Below are positions 10,665 through 21,179 of a stretch of 40,922 bases of DNA, piece after piece. Under the pieces are notes generated by a model. The model ran no database searches, had not been told where the DNA came from, and saw nothing but the letters and a program-made list of their open reading frames with translations. Origin of the DNA: Chara braunii (taxonomy: Eukaryota > Streptophyta > Charophyceae > Charales > Characeae). The stretch's first letter is position 1. Each line of letters begins with the position of its first letter. The translations under genes and the position numbers were made by a program. The DNA is taken from contig BFEA01000170.1 in the NCBI GenBank assembly GCA_003427395.1, positions 33,555-74,476 on the forward strand. Direction: 5' to 3'.

Positions 10665-11075
10665 ATGTCAGACTCATGGGACTCAAAGTACTTCGAACCT
10701 TGGGTAAGAGAAGAAATCAGACAAAGACGTCCAAAATTTCCCTGCCTAACCGAGAACCGATTGTGCCCCTGGGAGTTTCGTTGTGCCGTAACCAGCGATC
10801 CGAGGTGCCCCGATTACCCAACTACGTATAACACGCAATACTTCATATCCCCCGACTTTGTCGTTATCATTACCAACTTCCCTCCCTTCCGTCTTCTCCT
10901 CCCGTATCACCAGCTCACTATGGTACCGTGGAATTCCATCGCCCCGTATTGGCCCCGCACGCTGTGCAGAAACTGCAGACGACGCAACCACCAGCGAACC
11001 CCAGGGACTACGGAGCCTAACTACAACACGCGGCGACATATGCCACGTGTCTGCTCCCGAAGATCCGACTTCTAA
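10665..11075 (+). CDS. Doubtful 136-residue ORF in the Gypsy-B leader
   Basis: An ATG-initiated frame of 136 residues with no motif I recognise. It lies before the putative PBS, where LTR retrotransposons normally have no coding sequence, and it overlaps minus-strand open frames of similar length. It may be chance. I list it because nothing else explains 10400-11370. Confidence 0.2.
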   Translation: MSDSWDSKYFEPWVREEIRQRRPKFPCLTENRLCPWEFRCAVTSDPRCPDYPTTYNTQYFISPDFVVIITNFPPFRLLLPYHQLTMVPWNSIAPYWPRTLCRNCRRRNHQRTPGTTEPNYNTRRHMPRVCSRRSDF

Positions 11076-11373
11076 GAACCACAGCCCTCACGAGCCTCTC
11101 CCGAACCGCCGTCACCAAAACAGACGGATCGGACGGCCTCTGACGCACCGCGCATGCCATTTGCCTTAAGCTGCACGACATCGACCGCCATCAGACCGAG
11201 AGTAACCCGCCCCTTAGTCCTATTGCATCTATGCCCCTGAATCCTTGCCACAAGAGATCTCAGTTCCGACCTGAGACTCCACCCCCACTTTCCCAAAAAT
11301 CCTTGGCACACCCCTTTTCGCACTTCCAGGCCCACATCCCACTCCGATCAGGAAGTCGCGCCGGGCGTGAGGT

Positions 11374-11385
11374 TGGTATCGGAGC
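11374..11385 (+). promoter_or_regulatory. Putative primer-binding site (initiator Met tRNA type) of Gypsy-B
   Basis: TGGTATCGGAGC differs by one base (G for A at the eighth position) from TGGTATCAGAGC, the site in many plant LTR retrotransposons that pairs with the 3' end of initiator Met tRNA. It lies about 230 bases upstream of the first gag-like frame, a sensible place. The preceding bases do not show a clear LTR end. Confidence 0.5.
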
Positions 11386-11601
11386 CCGACACGTGGCAGG
11401 GTTCTAGGACTCATAGCTGGGCGATCTGGCTAACAGGGGACGACCTCGACCCCGGAACGTGCATCAACACGATCCCGTCGTCACCAGAAGCCGGTCTGCG
11501 GCCCGACGGGCAGTCAACATGAACGCTAATCAGCAGAACCCCCAACAGAACTGAATCCCTAGTAGAATCCTAATCAACTCGTACCACGAGCACGGCCACC
11601 C

Positions 11602-13017
11602 ATGACGCCACCCGATCTCTATCTATTCGATCCCGCTCATCACCTTGTTGGAGCATGGCTGGCCACGCTCCGAGCTCAGCAGTATGATGACCATGAGGCG
11701 CAGGTAAATATCCCCGCACGCTTGGGAGGAGACGCCCATCACTGGTTTAGCATTTATGTATGGGTCGATCTCCTGACATTCGAGTGAGATTTTCTGAATC
11801 GATTCAATTGCATCCACGTGGAACAGGCTCTTTTTACGATTAAAGATCGAGTTCAAAACCCCCTCGAATCTGTCACCGAGTATCAAAACCGATTCTATAG
11901 GATGTTTGGGAAAACGAATCGAGGCGAACAGGTAGGCAGAGACTTGTTCATCGGCGGACTTCGCAGCCGAACGATGAGGGCGAAACTGCGAAAACAGTTC
12001 TCCCCCATCAACCACACGCTGCAACAGATCATGGCAGCCGCAGAGGAAATGGAACGAAAGTTCGCTGCGAGTTTCCTAGAAGGGGAAGACTATCCTAGGG
12101 AAGGAGACTCGTCCGAACTAGCGAGAGCTAAAGCTGAGTTGGCTGCACTACACAACAAATTTGAAAACATGGGGTTTGTGTCGGGCCCTGTCACCTATCT
12201 GGAACAGATTAGTCCCAAACGACAGGTCCCGAGTGTGATTACGAGCATGCCCGTGCCCGTGATGACAGCACCCCCGCCACCGATCGAAACCCCCGCATTA
12301 CCGAATGAGTCTTTCACCCTATTGAAACTGACCAAAACACTAGTCAATCTAATCCAGGAAAGCGAAAAGGAACAAGGGGAGCACAATGCTCGAATAGAGG
12401 CGATGATGAGGTTGATGCATCCAATAGAGGTGCGTGCCGCCCCGATTCAGCAATGATTGGCTCCGGCACCGCCTCCCGCAGGGATCCCTGGCAATCAGAA
12501 TGTTTATTACACATGCCATCAGCCAGGGCACATAGCCCGAGATTGCTCCCATCGACCCCCGCGGCAACGAGTCAGCGCTCCACCTGTAGCAGCTGCACCG
12601 ATCGCTAACGGGCCGGGACGAGTAGGGGCGCTGATGGAAGAAATGGAGGGAGGCAGAAACACATTAGCTACGGTGGAGGAAGCTGCTGAACTAATCCCGT
12701 TGGATCAGTATGTAACGCTTGGTTACCCGGGGCTTGGGATAATTGGAACCATTAGACCGGCGCCAGGACGAAGGGAAGTGGCGGAGTGGCGACCTTCTCT
12801 AGGGGAGATGGAGTCGGGAGGACCCACCTTCGTCACGCGGGAAATCGATGTTCTCAACATCATCCGAGCCTTGGATCATCGGATTCCTCTTCCGATCGGC
12901 CATCTACTTTCGATATCAGAACAAGCCAACGAACGGATGTTGCAACACTGCAAGGCGAATCAGAAACGATTCGCCCCGAACAACGAGCACAAAAATGAAA
13001 AATCCCATGCCAGATGA
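11602..13017 (+). pseudogene. gag: Gypsy-B gag (capsid and CCHC knuckle)
   Basis: The N-terminal part (11602-11787) resembles the start of a retrotransposon gag capsid domain (VGAWLATLRAQQ, then ARLGGDAHHWF). After a stop at 11785 the same region continues from 11818 with VTEYQNRFYRMFGKTNRGEQ, a typical gag stretch, up to TGA 12454. The frame then goes on with a zinc knuckle, YYTCHQPGHIARDC (12505-12546). The spacing is Cys-x2-Cys-x4-His-x4-Cys, but the first Cys is Tyr (TAT at 12505). Gag would package the element RNA into a particle. Both stops are compatible with lost Trp codons. Confidence 0.7.
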
Positions 13018-13821
13018 AAATGCAGCAGGTATTTCAGACCCGATACGGTTAGGATTGATTAAAAAAGATGATCATTTCCTACGGATTAAACCAATACCAT
13101 GGAAATCCGCAGAATGCGATATCGAGGTATGGGGAATCCCGTACAATGCTATCATTGATTCCGGGACGCTGTCCTAGCCATCTCATTACGGATAATTGAA
13201 AGGGCGGGAAGAAAGAACGATCTAATCATGCTTACAGAAAAAGATCAGCTGGTTTCAGCAGATGAAGAGAAGATTAAGACCGTAGGACGAATGACCAATG
13301 TTGCCTTTCGATTAGGAAAAGTACATGCCTTAGGAGATGTTGTAGTCTTATACGTAAACACTTACGACGTCCTTTTTGGCCCTCCCGCCCTGGTGGCCTT
13401 GCGAGCCAATCTGGATTTCGAGAGGCGATTGATCGTCCTCTGGAATACAGGAGGAAAGTCTTATGTTGTACCTATGAGACTGACTCTTCGAACTATGGCT
13501 AACGTAACCCCGCGAGTTTCTCCAATGATGGGAGAAACTCTTCTCGTGATTACCTGGGATAGCTCTGCTGACAACGAACAATCTCTGAAGGACGTGGACA
13601 GCAGTGACGAGGACGATCCAGTAATTCTGAAAATGGCGCAACAGCGTATCTATTACCCTGTGCAACGAGCAAACACAAGATCGTTAAGCCTACATGATCA
13701 GAGTCTACAAAGAACGCAAGCTATGATTATGGGTGAACCCCTTGTGCAGATTTCGAGGATGGTCGATTATTTGGAACCCCCTCGAACCTTGTACGAAGGT
13801 ATCTCCCCTTTACTCTCATGA
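12998..13821 (+). pseudogene. Gypsy-B aspartic protease (retropepsin)
   Basis: The active-site text YNAIIDSGT (13142-13168) gives the Asp-Ser-Gly triad. It is read in a different frame from gag and stops at TAG 13175. A second open frame (13228-13821) begins after a frameshift and carries the protease C-terminal text YDVLFGPPALVALRANLDFERR (quoted over two halves: YDVLFGPPALVA, then LRANLDFERR), which corresponds to the usual ILG-x-P-F/L region. The enzyme would cut the Gag-Pol precursor. The 13559-13617 stretch is acidic (SSDEDD). Confidence is moderate because the domain is split. Confidence 0.55.
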
Positions 13822-14279
13822 TATACTGACAAAAGATACTACTGCGCTATCACGAATCTCCCACAATCTCTTTTGACACCTGCAAAATAGATACGATTGA
13901 TACGTTTAGGGGCGGAGACCACTTCTTTGAAACCCCCTTAGCGCCTCGAAACCGGATTCGGAATTAAAATCGCAACGAAATCAGTGCCATGGCAGGACAT
14001 CTGAGACGGAATAACGCTGGAAGAACATATGGTCATTCGAGAGGAGGATGCACAGATGATGGCTAGGGTATTCTCCTGGCGATAGGATAATCCGTTTATT
14101 TCCGCGCCCCCGCCCGAAAACACTAAGCGGGTGAGTACGAAACACATCGATGTACGGATATGGGATAAGTTATACGAGTTGCACGTGCCCCAATACATAC
14201 CTGATGAGATCCATCATCTAATCGTGAAAATTCTAAAAGAATACAAAGGAGGATTAGTCTGACGGACATAGACATTGGA
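13822..14279. other. Decayed protease-to-RT spacer of Gypsy-B
   Basis: No long open frame is present. Short traces continue the pol polyprotein in changing frames. I see no separate gene here. Confidence 0.4.
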
Positions 14280-15709
14280 CTGTCGTTAGTCATACAACAC
14301 GAGATTCAAACTGGAAACCATCCCCCGATTCACTGTAAGCCCTACAGATACTCCCTGGTAGAACGGAAAACGGCCCTTGAGCGGATTCGAGAATTCGAAG
14401 CTAATGAGTGGATCGAACCCGTCACTGGACATGGTCATTCCCAGTAGTATTGGTGCCGAAAAATAATGGATCAATTCGCATATGCATTGATTATCGCAAA
14501 CTGAATGACATCACGATCAAAGATGTGTATCCTCTTCCCAGGATTGATGATCTGCTTGATGTTATTGGATGTGCTAATTATTTCAGTAAATTTGATATTC
14601 GCCACGATTTTCATCACATCCTGGTTAAGGAGGAAGATCGACTGAAAACGGTCTTTGTATTGTTTGAAGGCATGTGGCAGTGGGTTCGATGTCCGATGAG
14701 GATTTGCAACGCGCCTGCCACATTTCAACGAGCTATGAAAGTGACGTTTCAGAACTTTGTCAATAAGACGCAGCTCACTAAGGGGATGATTAACTTCTGC
14801 GTCATCATGTATATGAATGACATCCTCGTCTGCTCGGAGACCTTTCACGGGCATGCACATCACATCGAATGGACACTGGGAGCTCTAAGAGATGCTGGGT
14901 TCAAGATCACGCTCGAGAAGAATGAGTTTTTCCTCTCGGAAATCTCGTTCTTGGGTTACGTGGTGACACATGGAGGATTGCGACCAGATTCAAGGAAAGG
15001 CGCGGCGGTGAAAGACGCTCCCGTCCCCACGTCAGTGACGCAGGTTCGAGCTTTTCTGGGACTGGCATCATACTACCGTCGTTTTATCAAAGGCTTCGCT
15101 GCGATTGCGCGACCTCTGACGAATCTGTTGCGAAAGGACCAGCCCCTCAGTTGGGACGTAGAGTGCGAGCAGGCCTTCGCCACCCTCAAAGGCGCTCTGG
15201 CGACTACACCTATTTTGATCCAGTCGAACCCTACAAAGCACTTCATTCTTATCACGGACTGGCAGCCAGAGGCGATCTCCGCTATTCTAGCGCAGAAGGG
15301 GAACAGCGGCCGAGAGCACGTCATCGAGTACGTGTCTTGTACGGTGCCCGACGAACGAAGGAACGATTCAGCCCCGCAAGGTGAATGCTATGCTGTAGTC
15401 TGGGGAATTCAGCACTTCCGTCCGTACTTATACGGACAAAAGTTCCTCCTTGTAACCGATCACGAACCATTATTGGCTCTCAAGGAACTCACTAATTATA
15501 CGGGTATGATTGGACAGTGGGCGGTGCGCCTACAGGAATACGACTTCGACATCATCCATCAAAAGCACGGCAACGCGGACGGGTTGACACGTCTGCATCG
15601 CCCCGCTAAGGTACTTAAGGGTGAAGAAATCATTCCGTGGAAGGAGCCAGAGTCAGCCAACGAACCCAAGTACGGACAAGTGGCGGTCCTTCCACGTGGC
15701 GAGAAGTAG
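14280..15709 (+). pseudogene. pol: Gypsy-B reverse transcriptase and RNase H
   Basis: The RT N-terminus starts in one frame (HEIQTGNHPPIHCKPYR, about 14299-14350) and shifts near 14430 into the long frame 14408-15709. There SFPVVLVPKNNGSIRICIDY, FSKFDIRHDFHHI and CNAPATFQRAM mark the RT. The catalytic YxDD box reads YMND (14810-14821): the first Asp is Asn (AAT), which should abolish activity. Connection text AFLGLASYYRRFIKGFA follows. RNase H shows LITDWQPEAIS, GECYAVVW, LLVTDHEPL and NADGLTR, so its four acidic residues appear present. The product would make cDNA and remove the RNA strand. Confidence 0.85.
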
Positions 15710-15719
15710 ACGATTGACA

Positions 15720-17415
15720 ATGGGTAACGGAGGTAATCCTACAACTCCTCTCTCTCCCCTCTCATCTTCATCTTTCCTCTCCCTACCCGACAAATTTTGT
15801 TATTTTTGTGAAGCGATCTCACGCGTCTACTCGATCTCAATGCGTCCTAGTGGGGAAGGGTATGCAGAATGGATAGATTATCGACAGTGTGTCGCACGAG
15901 CCCATGGCTCGTGCATCTAGTACAGAAATGGCGATAAGCCTTGGTTGTGTCCCTTGTGTCGGACTGATAAGATCCCGATTGAGGCTCGATTTCTCGACGC
16001 CACGTCAAAAGGGTTGGAAAAGACCCGGAAGTTTAGAAGGGCCGAGGTATGGACGAACGTCGCTCTAATAGCTACCTTGGTAGGTAACTCCCTCCAGGAC
16101 TTCACTAAGGAGAATCGGAGGAGGGCCAACGAAAGGGCTAGGGACTATCGTTGGAACGAGGGTCGGTTAGAAAAACGAAAGACTGATGGAAGTGGGATTT
16201 GGATGGTAGTGCCGCACTCGTTCATGAGGTATGACTTGGTTAAGATGGCGCATGAGGAAACGACAGCCCATTTTGCCGTACAGATCATGGAAGCGGCAAT
16301 CGACAAGAACAAATGGTATTGGTCCAATATTCACGATGATGTGAAATTCATCGTCTCGAACTGCCAGGTCTGCGCTGCTGACAAGGCGCCGATCCAGCTG
16401 CCAAGATCGATAGTACCGACGGTAGTTGAACCGTTGTTTCTGAGGGTTAGCATGGATACTACCTATATTGTGGTGCCCCCTGGACGGAATAGCTGCAAGT
16501 ATTCAATCCTACTAGTATTCGTAGACCACTTTTCGAAATGGATTGAGGCATACTCGTGTCGTACACGACAAGCGGCTGAAATTGCACGATACGTCAACCG
16601 TTTTCTAGGGATGCACCAGGACACAGAGGAAATCATGACCGACAATGGGGTAGAATTCAGAGGGGAAGTTTTAAGGAATCTGGTCGTACATGGCGTCGCC
16701 ATTCGGAATACTGCACCCTACATGTCGCAATCTAATGGCATAATAGATAACGCAAATCGGGTGATAAAAACAGCATTGTGACGAAACATCGCGGCACGGG
16801 ACCCGAGACCCGGACCCGATATCGTAGATCACATCCTGGCGGTTCATCGAGGAATGCCTCACGAATCGACGGGCCTTAGCCCCTTCCAATTACGAACCAA
16901 TAGCATAGCTTGTGTCCCGATACCGAGCCTCCCCTACAAATCTTCATTGAACCGACGACCCACAAGGGCCACGGTTCGGGACAAGGCCGAGCGGCACATG
17001 GAGCTGATGGAACAGTCCCTTACCCGATTAGCCCGAAAACACCAGAAAATGACTGAGTTGGCCCACAACCGACAGATCCGTAGCTACGAGGCCCGAAATG
17101 GGAACGCAGGACCACGGTGCAAGTGAGGAAATGTGCTCGCCAAGGGAAGATAGCGCCACGATTCTTCGGGCGATTTCGTATGATCGAACTCGGACCGAAC
17201 GGGGTGAACATCGTGCGCCTCGTGCCGAAGGTCTTGGGAAGCCGATCGGCTCGACCAATCGTCCGCCACGTGTCCTATCTACGTCCTCTCCATTCCTCTC
17301 AATCTCCAGCTGTGTCTGCTTCCTCCTTCGCTACGAAAGAGGACGACGACTCTTTATCGCTTTCATCCCCTCCTGCATCTATCGACCCTTCTCATACCCC
17401 ATGGCCATCGCCATG
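15720..17415 (+). pseudogene. Gypsy-B integrase with N-terminal PHD-like zinc finger
   Basis: The frame starts at ATG 15720, eleven bases after the RNase H stop and in another frame. Residues 27-80 form a C4HC3-like finger: CYFC (15798-15809), then YRQC, HGSC and WLCPLC (15948-15959 for CPLC). The third ligand is Tyr (TAT 15879), and TAG 15918 breaks the finger. The integrase follows: an HHCC zinc domain (HEETTAHF to CQVCAADK), then the core Asp in SMDTTY (16455) and TDNGVEF (16641). The catalytic Glu position reads Asp (GAT 16746). TGA 16779 and a frameshift near 17117 precede the GPY/F-like segment (PRFFGRFRMIELGP). It would insert the cDNA; a PHD finger could guide it to histone tails. Confidence 0.75.
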
Positions 17416-17895
17416 AGTTTTCTCACTGAGCAGGCTCTCAGCGATCACATGTTGGCGCCACGCGGCGACATTTCGGCAATTCGGCAAGTCCATCACCCGC
17501 GATTCAGTCCGGATCTTCTATGACTCGCGCAATTCTTCTGTACCACGGGAGTGTACGAGGCGGCAAAGTTCCGATTTACGAGCCATCATCAAGCGATCAT
17601 GTTGGCAGAAGGGACGACAGTTCGACGGTTGTCAGCACTAGGAGTTAGCCACGTGTTTACCGTCGTCCTCTTCAGCGGTGATATTAGTGTGATATGCCCT
17701 CTACGACACACGACCATCCGGACGTCACTAAGGGAGTGGGGCCAGCAGCTGGCAACGGAGTGGAATCAATGGCTTACGAGCCACGGCGACAATCTTGTTC
17801 CCCTGGACGGCATCGACGTCGGAGGGCTCCGGATGGCTCGGCACGAACCGGCGGTGGTGCTTCCGGAACTCGTTCCCTTCCGGCGTCCTCAATGA
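17401..17895 (+). pseudogene. Gypsy-B extra ORF 1, downstream of integrase
   Basis: The frame runs from ATG 17401 to TGA 17893 with one internal TGA at 17521 (in DLL-stop-LAQFF, probably a lost Trp). It overlaps the last 15 bases of the integrase frame in another phase. I recognise no domain. It sits where envelope-like or accessory ORFs occur in some gypsy elements, but no signal peptide or membrane helix is evident. It may be the N-terminal part of the protein continued in the next entry, which shares a Trp-rich style (REWGQQLATEWNQWL here; DQRQWELWCEHF there). Confidence 0.4.
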
Positions 17896-17974
17896 ACCGC
17901 TCCCAACTCTCTACCTTCGCTCTCCCCTCTCTCTTCCCTACCTTCTTTGCCCCCGTCTCTCCTTTCGCCTGAAA

Positions 17975-18853
17975 CCACTTGTTGTCCCCCTCCTCGATCA
18001 AAGGCAGTGGGAATTGTGGTGTGAACACTTCGTCGATCTTTTGGTGTGTTTGGTCGGGGTGCAGCTGACGTGGACGAGGGACATAGAACACTGTGCCTGG
18101 ACCGAATACGTGGAGCTGCTGATCATCCAAGCTTGGAGGACAGAGGTGGAAGGAGACCTTCTCGGATTTCTATCCGGATCGGTGCGGCCCGGCCATCGAC
18201 AACTGATCGTACAGGAGCTCACGATTCCTCTCGTGCAGCTGGTCGATGATCTCCCTCTCGATATCGTTTCACAGTGCGACGAGAGCCTGGTCCCGCACAT
18301 CCTTTCACGAACTCTGACGCCCTACCTACAGTGGTCGGCCTGCCTCGAGGAATAGGGAAGTAATAGCAACCCGCCATCGCAACGAGAGTACCTGGACCCG
18401 CGGAGGTTAATCGACCTCGCCTTCTTTCAGTCTCGAACGGCCTCTGAAGACGAAGGGCTAACGTCAGAGGAGGAAGAAGAAGAGGGCGTAGAGGGAGGCG
18501 GCGAGGAAGAAGAAGAGGAAACCTCAGAAGAAGCGGGGAGTTACAGTGAATACAGCAAGGAAGAGTCGGGTGAAGAGGAAGAAGAAGAAGAAGAGGAGGA
18601 GCAGTTGGAGGAAGAGGAGGAATTTGAGTGGGAGACTTTGGGTGAAGAGGCGGATCGCACAGAGACTCAAGAGGAGGATCCCGAGGCAGCGCGAAAGAGA
18701 GAGGAGATAGCAGCTAGGAAGCAGCCCCTGGAGTTCGCAAGCGGAGTGGATCTGCCGATCCCGAACGACCCAGCCAAGGATCCCGAGCCGCCCAAGAACG
18801 ACGATGGGGACCTTGCTACCGAGACTTCGAGCGCACCGGCCCGACGGCGATGA
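17975..18853 (+). pseudogene. Gypsy-B extra ORF 2 with a strongly acidic segment
   Basis: The open frame contains DQRQWELWCEHFVDLLVCL and a helix-rich region up to TAG 18353. In the same frame it continues with a Glu-dominated tract (about 18463-18660), where runs of six to ten Glu alternate with Ser and Gly, and ends in TGA 18851. The stop at 18353 fits a lost Trp. It is positioned after integrase, so it is an additional product beyond the standard gag-pol set. Acidic tails of this kind often bind histones or basic proteins, but no domain supports that here. Confidence 0.45.
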
Positions 18854-19418
18854 AGCCGATCCCCCTCCCCTTCCACCTCCGCCCGTCCACCAGTTCGAGC
18901 TCGTACTAATGCGGGGCATCGGGCTTCGTCCTCAGTCCTTATCCCATCGTCCCCTTGACTACCTCACCCTCTGCCAGATCACTACCCGCATCACCTTCCC
19001 TTGCAATCCATTCCCAATCGACACCTTTCGCTTCTTCTACGCTACCCGTCTTGCTGTCATGGTTCATCCCCATCCCTCTACCCAGTGTGCCACCCCCCTT
19101 CTCTGTAGTGCGGCGTGGCGAGGCCACAACATCATCGAGGTTTACTACATGATCACGGGGACTATCCCCGCATGCGAAAACCACAATCACTTCCGCACGA
19201 CACTCTTCCGAACTTTCACCACCCTTTACCCCGACTATCTCGCCTCCCTCCCTCATAGCGGTAATCGATTCCCTCGCTTCCACCGGATCATCCGATATCA
19301 GGAGCTTCCGGTGACAGTCGCAGGGTTGGAACGCTTTCTACCCCCACTCCCGACTAACCCACCTCCGCGCCATGCCCCCATGTATCGTCTTCCCTTTCCC
19401 CTTCCCTTAGGTCATTGA
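18804..19418 (+). CDS. Gypsy-B extra ORF 3, hypothetical
   Basis: The 204-residue open frame starts at ATG 18804, overlapping the end of the acidic ORF in another phase, and ends at TGA 19416, about 20 bases before the left end of Gypsy-A. The middle part (IDTFRFFYATRLAVMV, then HNIIEVYYMITGTIPACENH) looks like a folded protein rather than random translation. The N-terminus is Pro-rich and may be out of frame. I recognise no family. It may be the C-terminal part of the extra protein downstream of the Gypsy-B integrase. Confidence 0.4.
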   Translation: MGTLLPRLRAHRPDGDEADPPPLPPPPVHQFELVLMRGIGLRPQSLSHRPLDYLTLCQITTRITFPCNPFPIDTFRFFYATRLAVMVHPHPSTQCATPLLCSAAWRGHNIIEVYYMITGTIPACENHNHFRTTLFRTFTTLYPDYLASLPHSGNRFPRFHRIIRYQELPVTVAGLERFLPPLPTNPPPRHAPMYRLPFPLPLGH

Positions 19419-19828
19419 TGCACGAGCGATTGGCACGTTGTCGGAAGACGGTGCGGGGCAGCAGCAAAAAACGACTCGCCACGGTCAACCCCCGCGCTGC
19501 GTCAAAATCGCGCCTAGGGACGTCCGCAGTCATGGTCAAACTGGAACCTAGCGCTTCAATTAGACTTCCCCTGGGCCGAAGCCGAGGGAAAAACGGCGCG
19601 ACAGTACGGTCCTCTGGGGGCCTGATCGTCTCCGTTGGACTGGACCGACGCGACCGCAATGGGCCAATTAGTGGGGTCCGGTCCAAACGGCACCTGAAAT
19701 GGACCAAGGGTTAGCGAGATATTCAAGTTTGACCGGTTGGGACTAGATCGACACGGCCGCATAAATTGGCCAGAAGAGGAATAGCCCTAAAAAGTCATGA
19801 ACAGCTTGGCCCAAATAATTACGATAGG

Positions 19829-20090
19829 GTCGTGTGTTATTTTTAGCATGGGACTGACTGTTCGTCTCCCAAAGTCGGGCCTGCACCAGTCCCATTCTAA
19901 AATTAACACAGTCCCACGTTATTTTTAGCATGGGACTGACTGTTCGTCTACCGGGGACTGGGCCTGCGCCAGTCCCGTTCTAAAATTAGCACAGCCCCAC
20001 GCTATTTTTAGCGTGGGACTGACTGTTCGTCTGCCGGGACTGACTGTGCATATCCCGAGGTTGGGACTGCTGCTATTTTTAGCACAGGCC
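19829..20090 (+). repeat. Three ~82-bp tandem units with hairpins in U3 (5' LTR)
   Basis: The text GGGACTGACTG recurs at 19850, 19932 and 20015 (periods 82 and 83). Each unit carries CCCACG(C/T)TA-TTTT-TAGC(G/A)TGGG-like arms; in the third unit the arms CCCACGCTA and TAGCGTGGG pair perfectly. The array lies just upstream of the TATA box, where tandem enhancers often sit in LTRs. The equivalent array in the 3' LTR is at about 37860-38100, whose third unit lacks 20 bases between short direct repeats. Confidence 0.8.
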
Positions 20091-20150
20091 CGGTCCAGAG
20101 TTTGACCATATCCCCGACCATGGGACTGCAACACTCAGCCCCGATCACCT

Positions 20151-20176
20151 GGCCTCTCCATTATAAAAGAGAGGCC
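20151..20176 (+). promoter_or_regulatory. TATA box held in the loop of a perfect 8-bp inverted repeat
   Basis: GGCCTCTC (20151-20158) and GAGAGGCC (20169-20176) flank CATTATAAAA, so TATAAAA (20162-20168) lies in the loop. The 3' LTR has the identical arrangement at 38163-38188. Transcription would start near 20190. Everything from there to the PBS (about 5.3 kb) would then be transcribed leader. Confidence 0.75.
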
Positions 20177-20189
20177 ACATCACCCAAAA

Positions 20190-20949
20190 ACACAGATCAG
20201 ACAGATCGAGAGCACGCTTACTTGCGGAATGCAGCACTGCTGGCAGAACAGCCAGTAAGAATCTCTCACACGCGGGAATGCGGAACGACTAGCGGGACAG
20301 CGACGAAGGAGAAGGACTGAAGCTACGGCATTAGAGCAAGTGGGAAGAGGGACGACCAAGACATGCAAGAAGGAGGTAAAGGGAAGGGGGTTGCTCGGGG
20401 AAGTACGGCGGTCTCAGTTTTCACAAGGGCCACCTTGCTTTCTCCCTCACCTCCTCTCCTATCATCTTCTTTCTGCTCCCCTGCTCGCTCTCTTCCCTTT
20501 CCTTCTTCTCGCTCGGATGTGTGAGGTCTGTCTAATCCCCCGCAAGCCCATTGGCTCATGGCACGGTTTTGATCTACCGTTAACCGCCCNCATACACTGT
20601 GCCCGAGGGCCGCCGGTGCTNAGCACTCGNGCTCGCCGTGCTCAAGGGCTGAGGATACCGTGTGCCCCCAAGCACAGTGCCTGAGAGCTGTTGNGATTGG
20701 GTACTCACGNGCACTNTGCCTGAGGGCAGTTGGTACTGTGCNCCCTTGCTCACCATACTTAAGGGNTGATACTGTGTATTCAACTGCTCTGAGCACGAAG
20801 ANTGTTAATGCTGAGTCATGNGGTGAACCCTGTCACATTTNGAGTGNTATACTTCGTTGTGTCTGGGTCGAATCTGCCAAGGGTTACATGATCTGTGTAT
20901 CACTTCATATTTTGGACTTTGTATCAGCAAGCATTTGGCATAGAATTTG
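20190..20949. other. LTR segment with scattered single N bases
   Basis: No credible coding sequence. From 20590 there are isolated N bases (20590, 20622, 20630, 20694, 20710, 20716, 20742, 20766, 20802, 20821, 20841, 20847) that recur at matching positions in the 3' LTR. The segment between about 20585 and 20830 is itself a degenerate repeat (phrases such as GTGCCCGAGGG and GTGCCTGAGGG). Confidence 0.6.
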
Positions 20950-21060
20950 GCTGTGCCAATAGGCACTNAAACAGGGCTTGATGATTGGTTGTGCCANTGA
21001 GCACTTAAACTGAATGATTAGCTGTGCCAATAGGCACTTAAACAGAGTATGATGGTTGGC
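20950..21060 (+). repeat. ~45-bp repeat with GTGCC-AATA-GGCAC hairpins
   Basis: Three units carry the stem GTGCC(AATA)GGCAC or the close variant GTGCCANTGAGCAC, followed by TTAAAC and a variable part. The stem is perfect in units one and three. The same units are in the 3' LTR near 38960-39075. Confidence 0.7.
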
Positions 21061-21179
21061 TATTCGAGTCTCTTGATTCGCTGTACCAAAAGATGATTCG
21101 CTGCATAATGGTCCAGCCGCGACTGTGCACACTCGAATTTAAGTGTGACATTGCGCTTTGATCTTGGGTGCCGTGTGCG

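Larger units (their letters stand above)
8763..11373 (+). repeat. Probable 5' LTR and leader of Gypsy-B (boundaries uncertain)
   Basis: This non-coding stretch lies between the end of the LINE and the putative PBS of the next retrotransposon. It holds a good TATA box (9717), a T-rich run (9060-9560) and a short tandem duplication (10031-10088). The second LTR copy needed to prove the boundaries is not in the window; it should lie beyond the giant element that interrupts Gypsy-B. The bases before the PBS do not end in the usual CA, so the exact LTR end is not visible. Confidence 0.4.
11374..19438 (+). mobile_element. Gypsy-B internal region: decayed Ty3/gypsy element, interrupted by Gypsy-A
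   Basis: The plus-strand order is PBS, gag with zinc knuckle, aspartic protease, RT, RNase H, PHD-like finger, integrase, then extra ORFs. RT before integrase defines the Ty3/gypsy class. Every domain carries stops or frameshifts, and catalytic positions in RT and integrase are changed, so the copy cannot move on its own. No 3' LTR is found before Gypsy-A begins at 19439, so the missing right end is probably displaced beyond the window by that insertion. Confidence 0.8.

Noticed and set aside
17401-18853. Envelope-like gene in Gypsy-B
   Set aside because: No signal peptide, membrane helix or glycoprotein-like Cys pattern could be seen; only the position fits.
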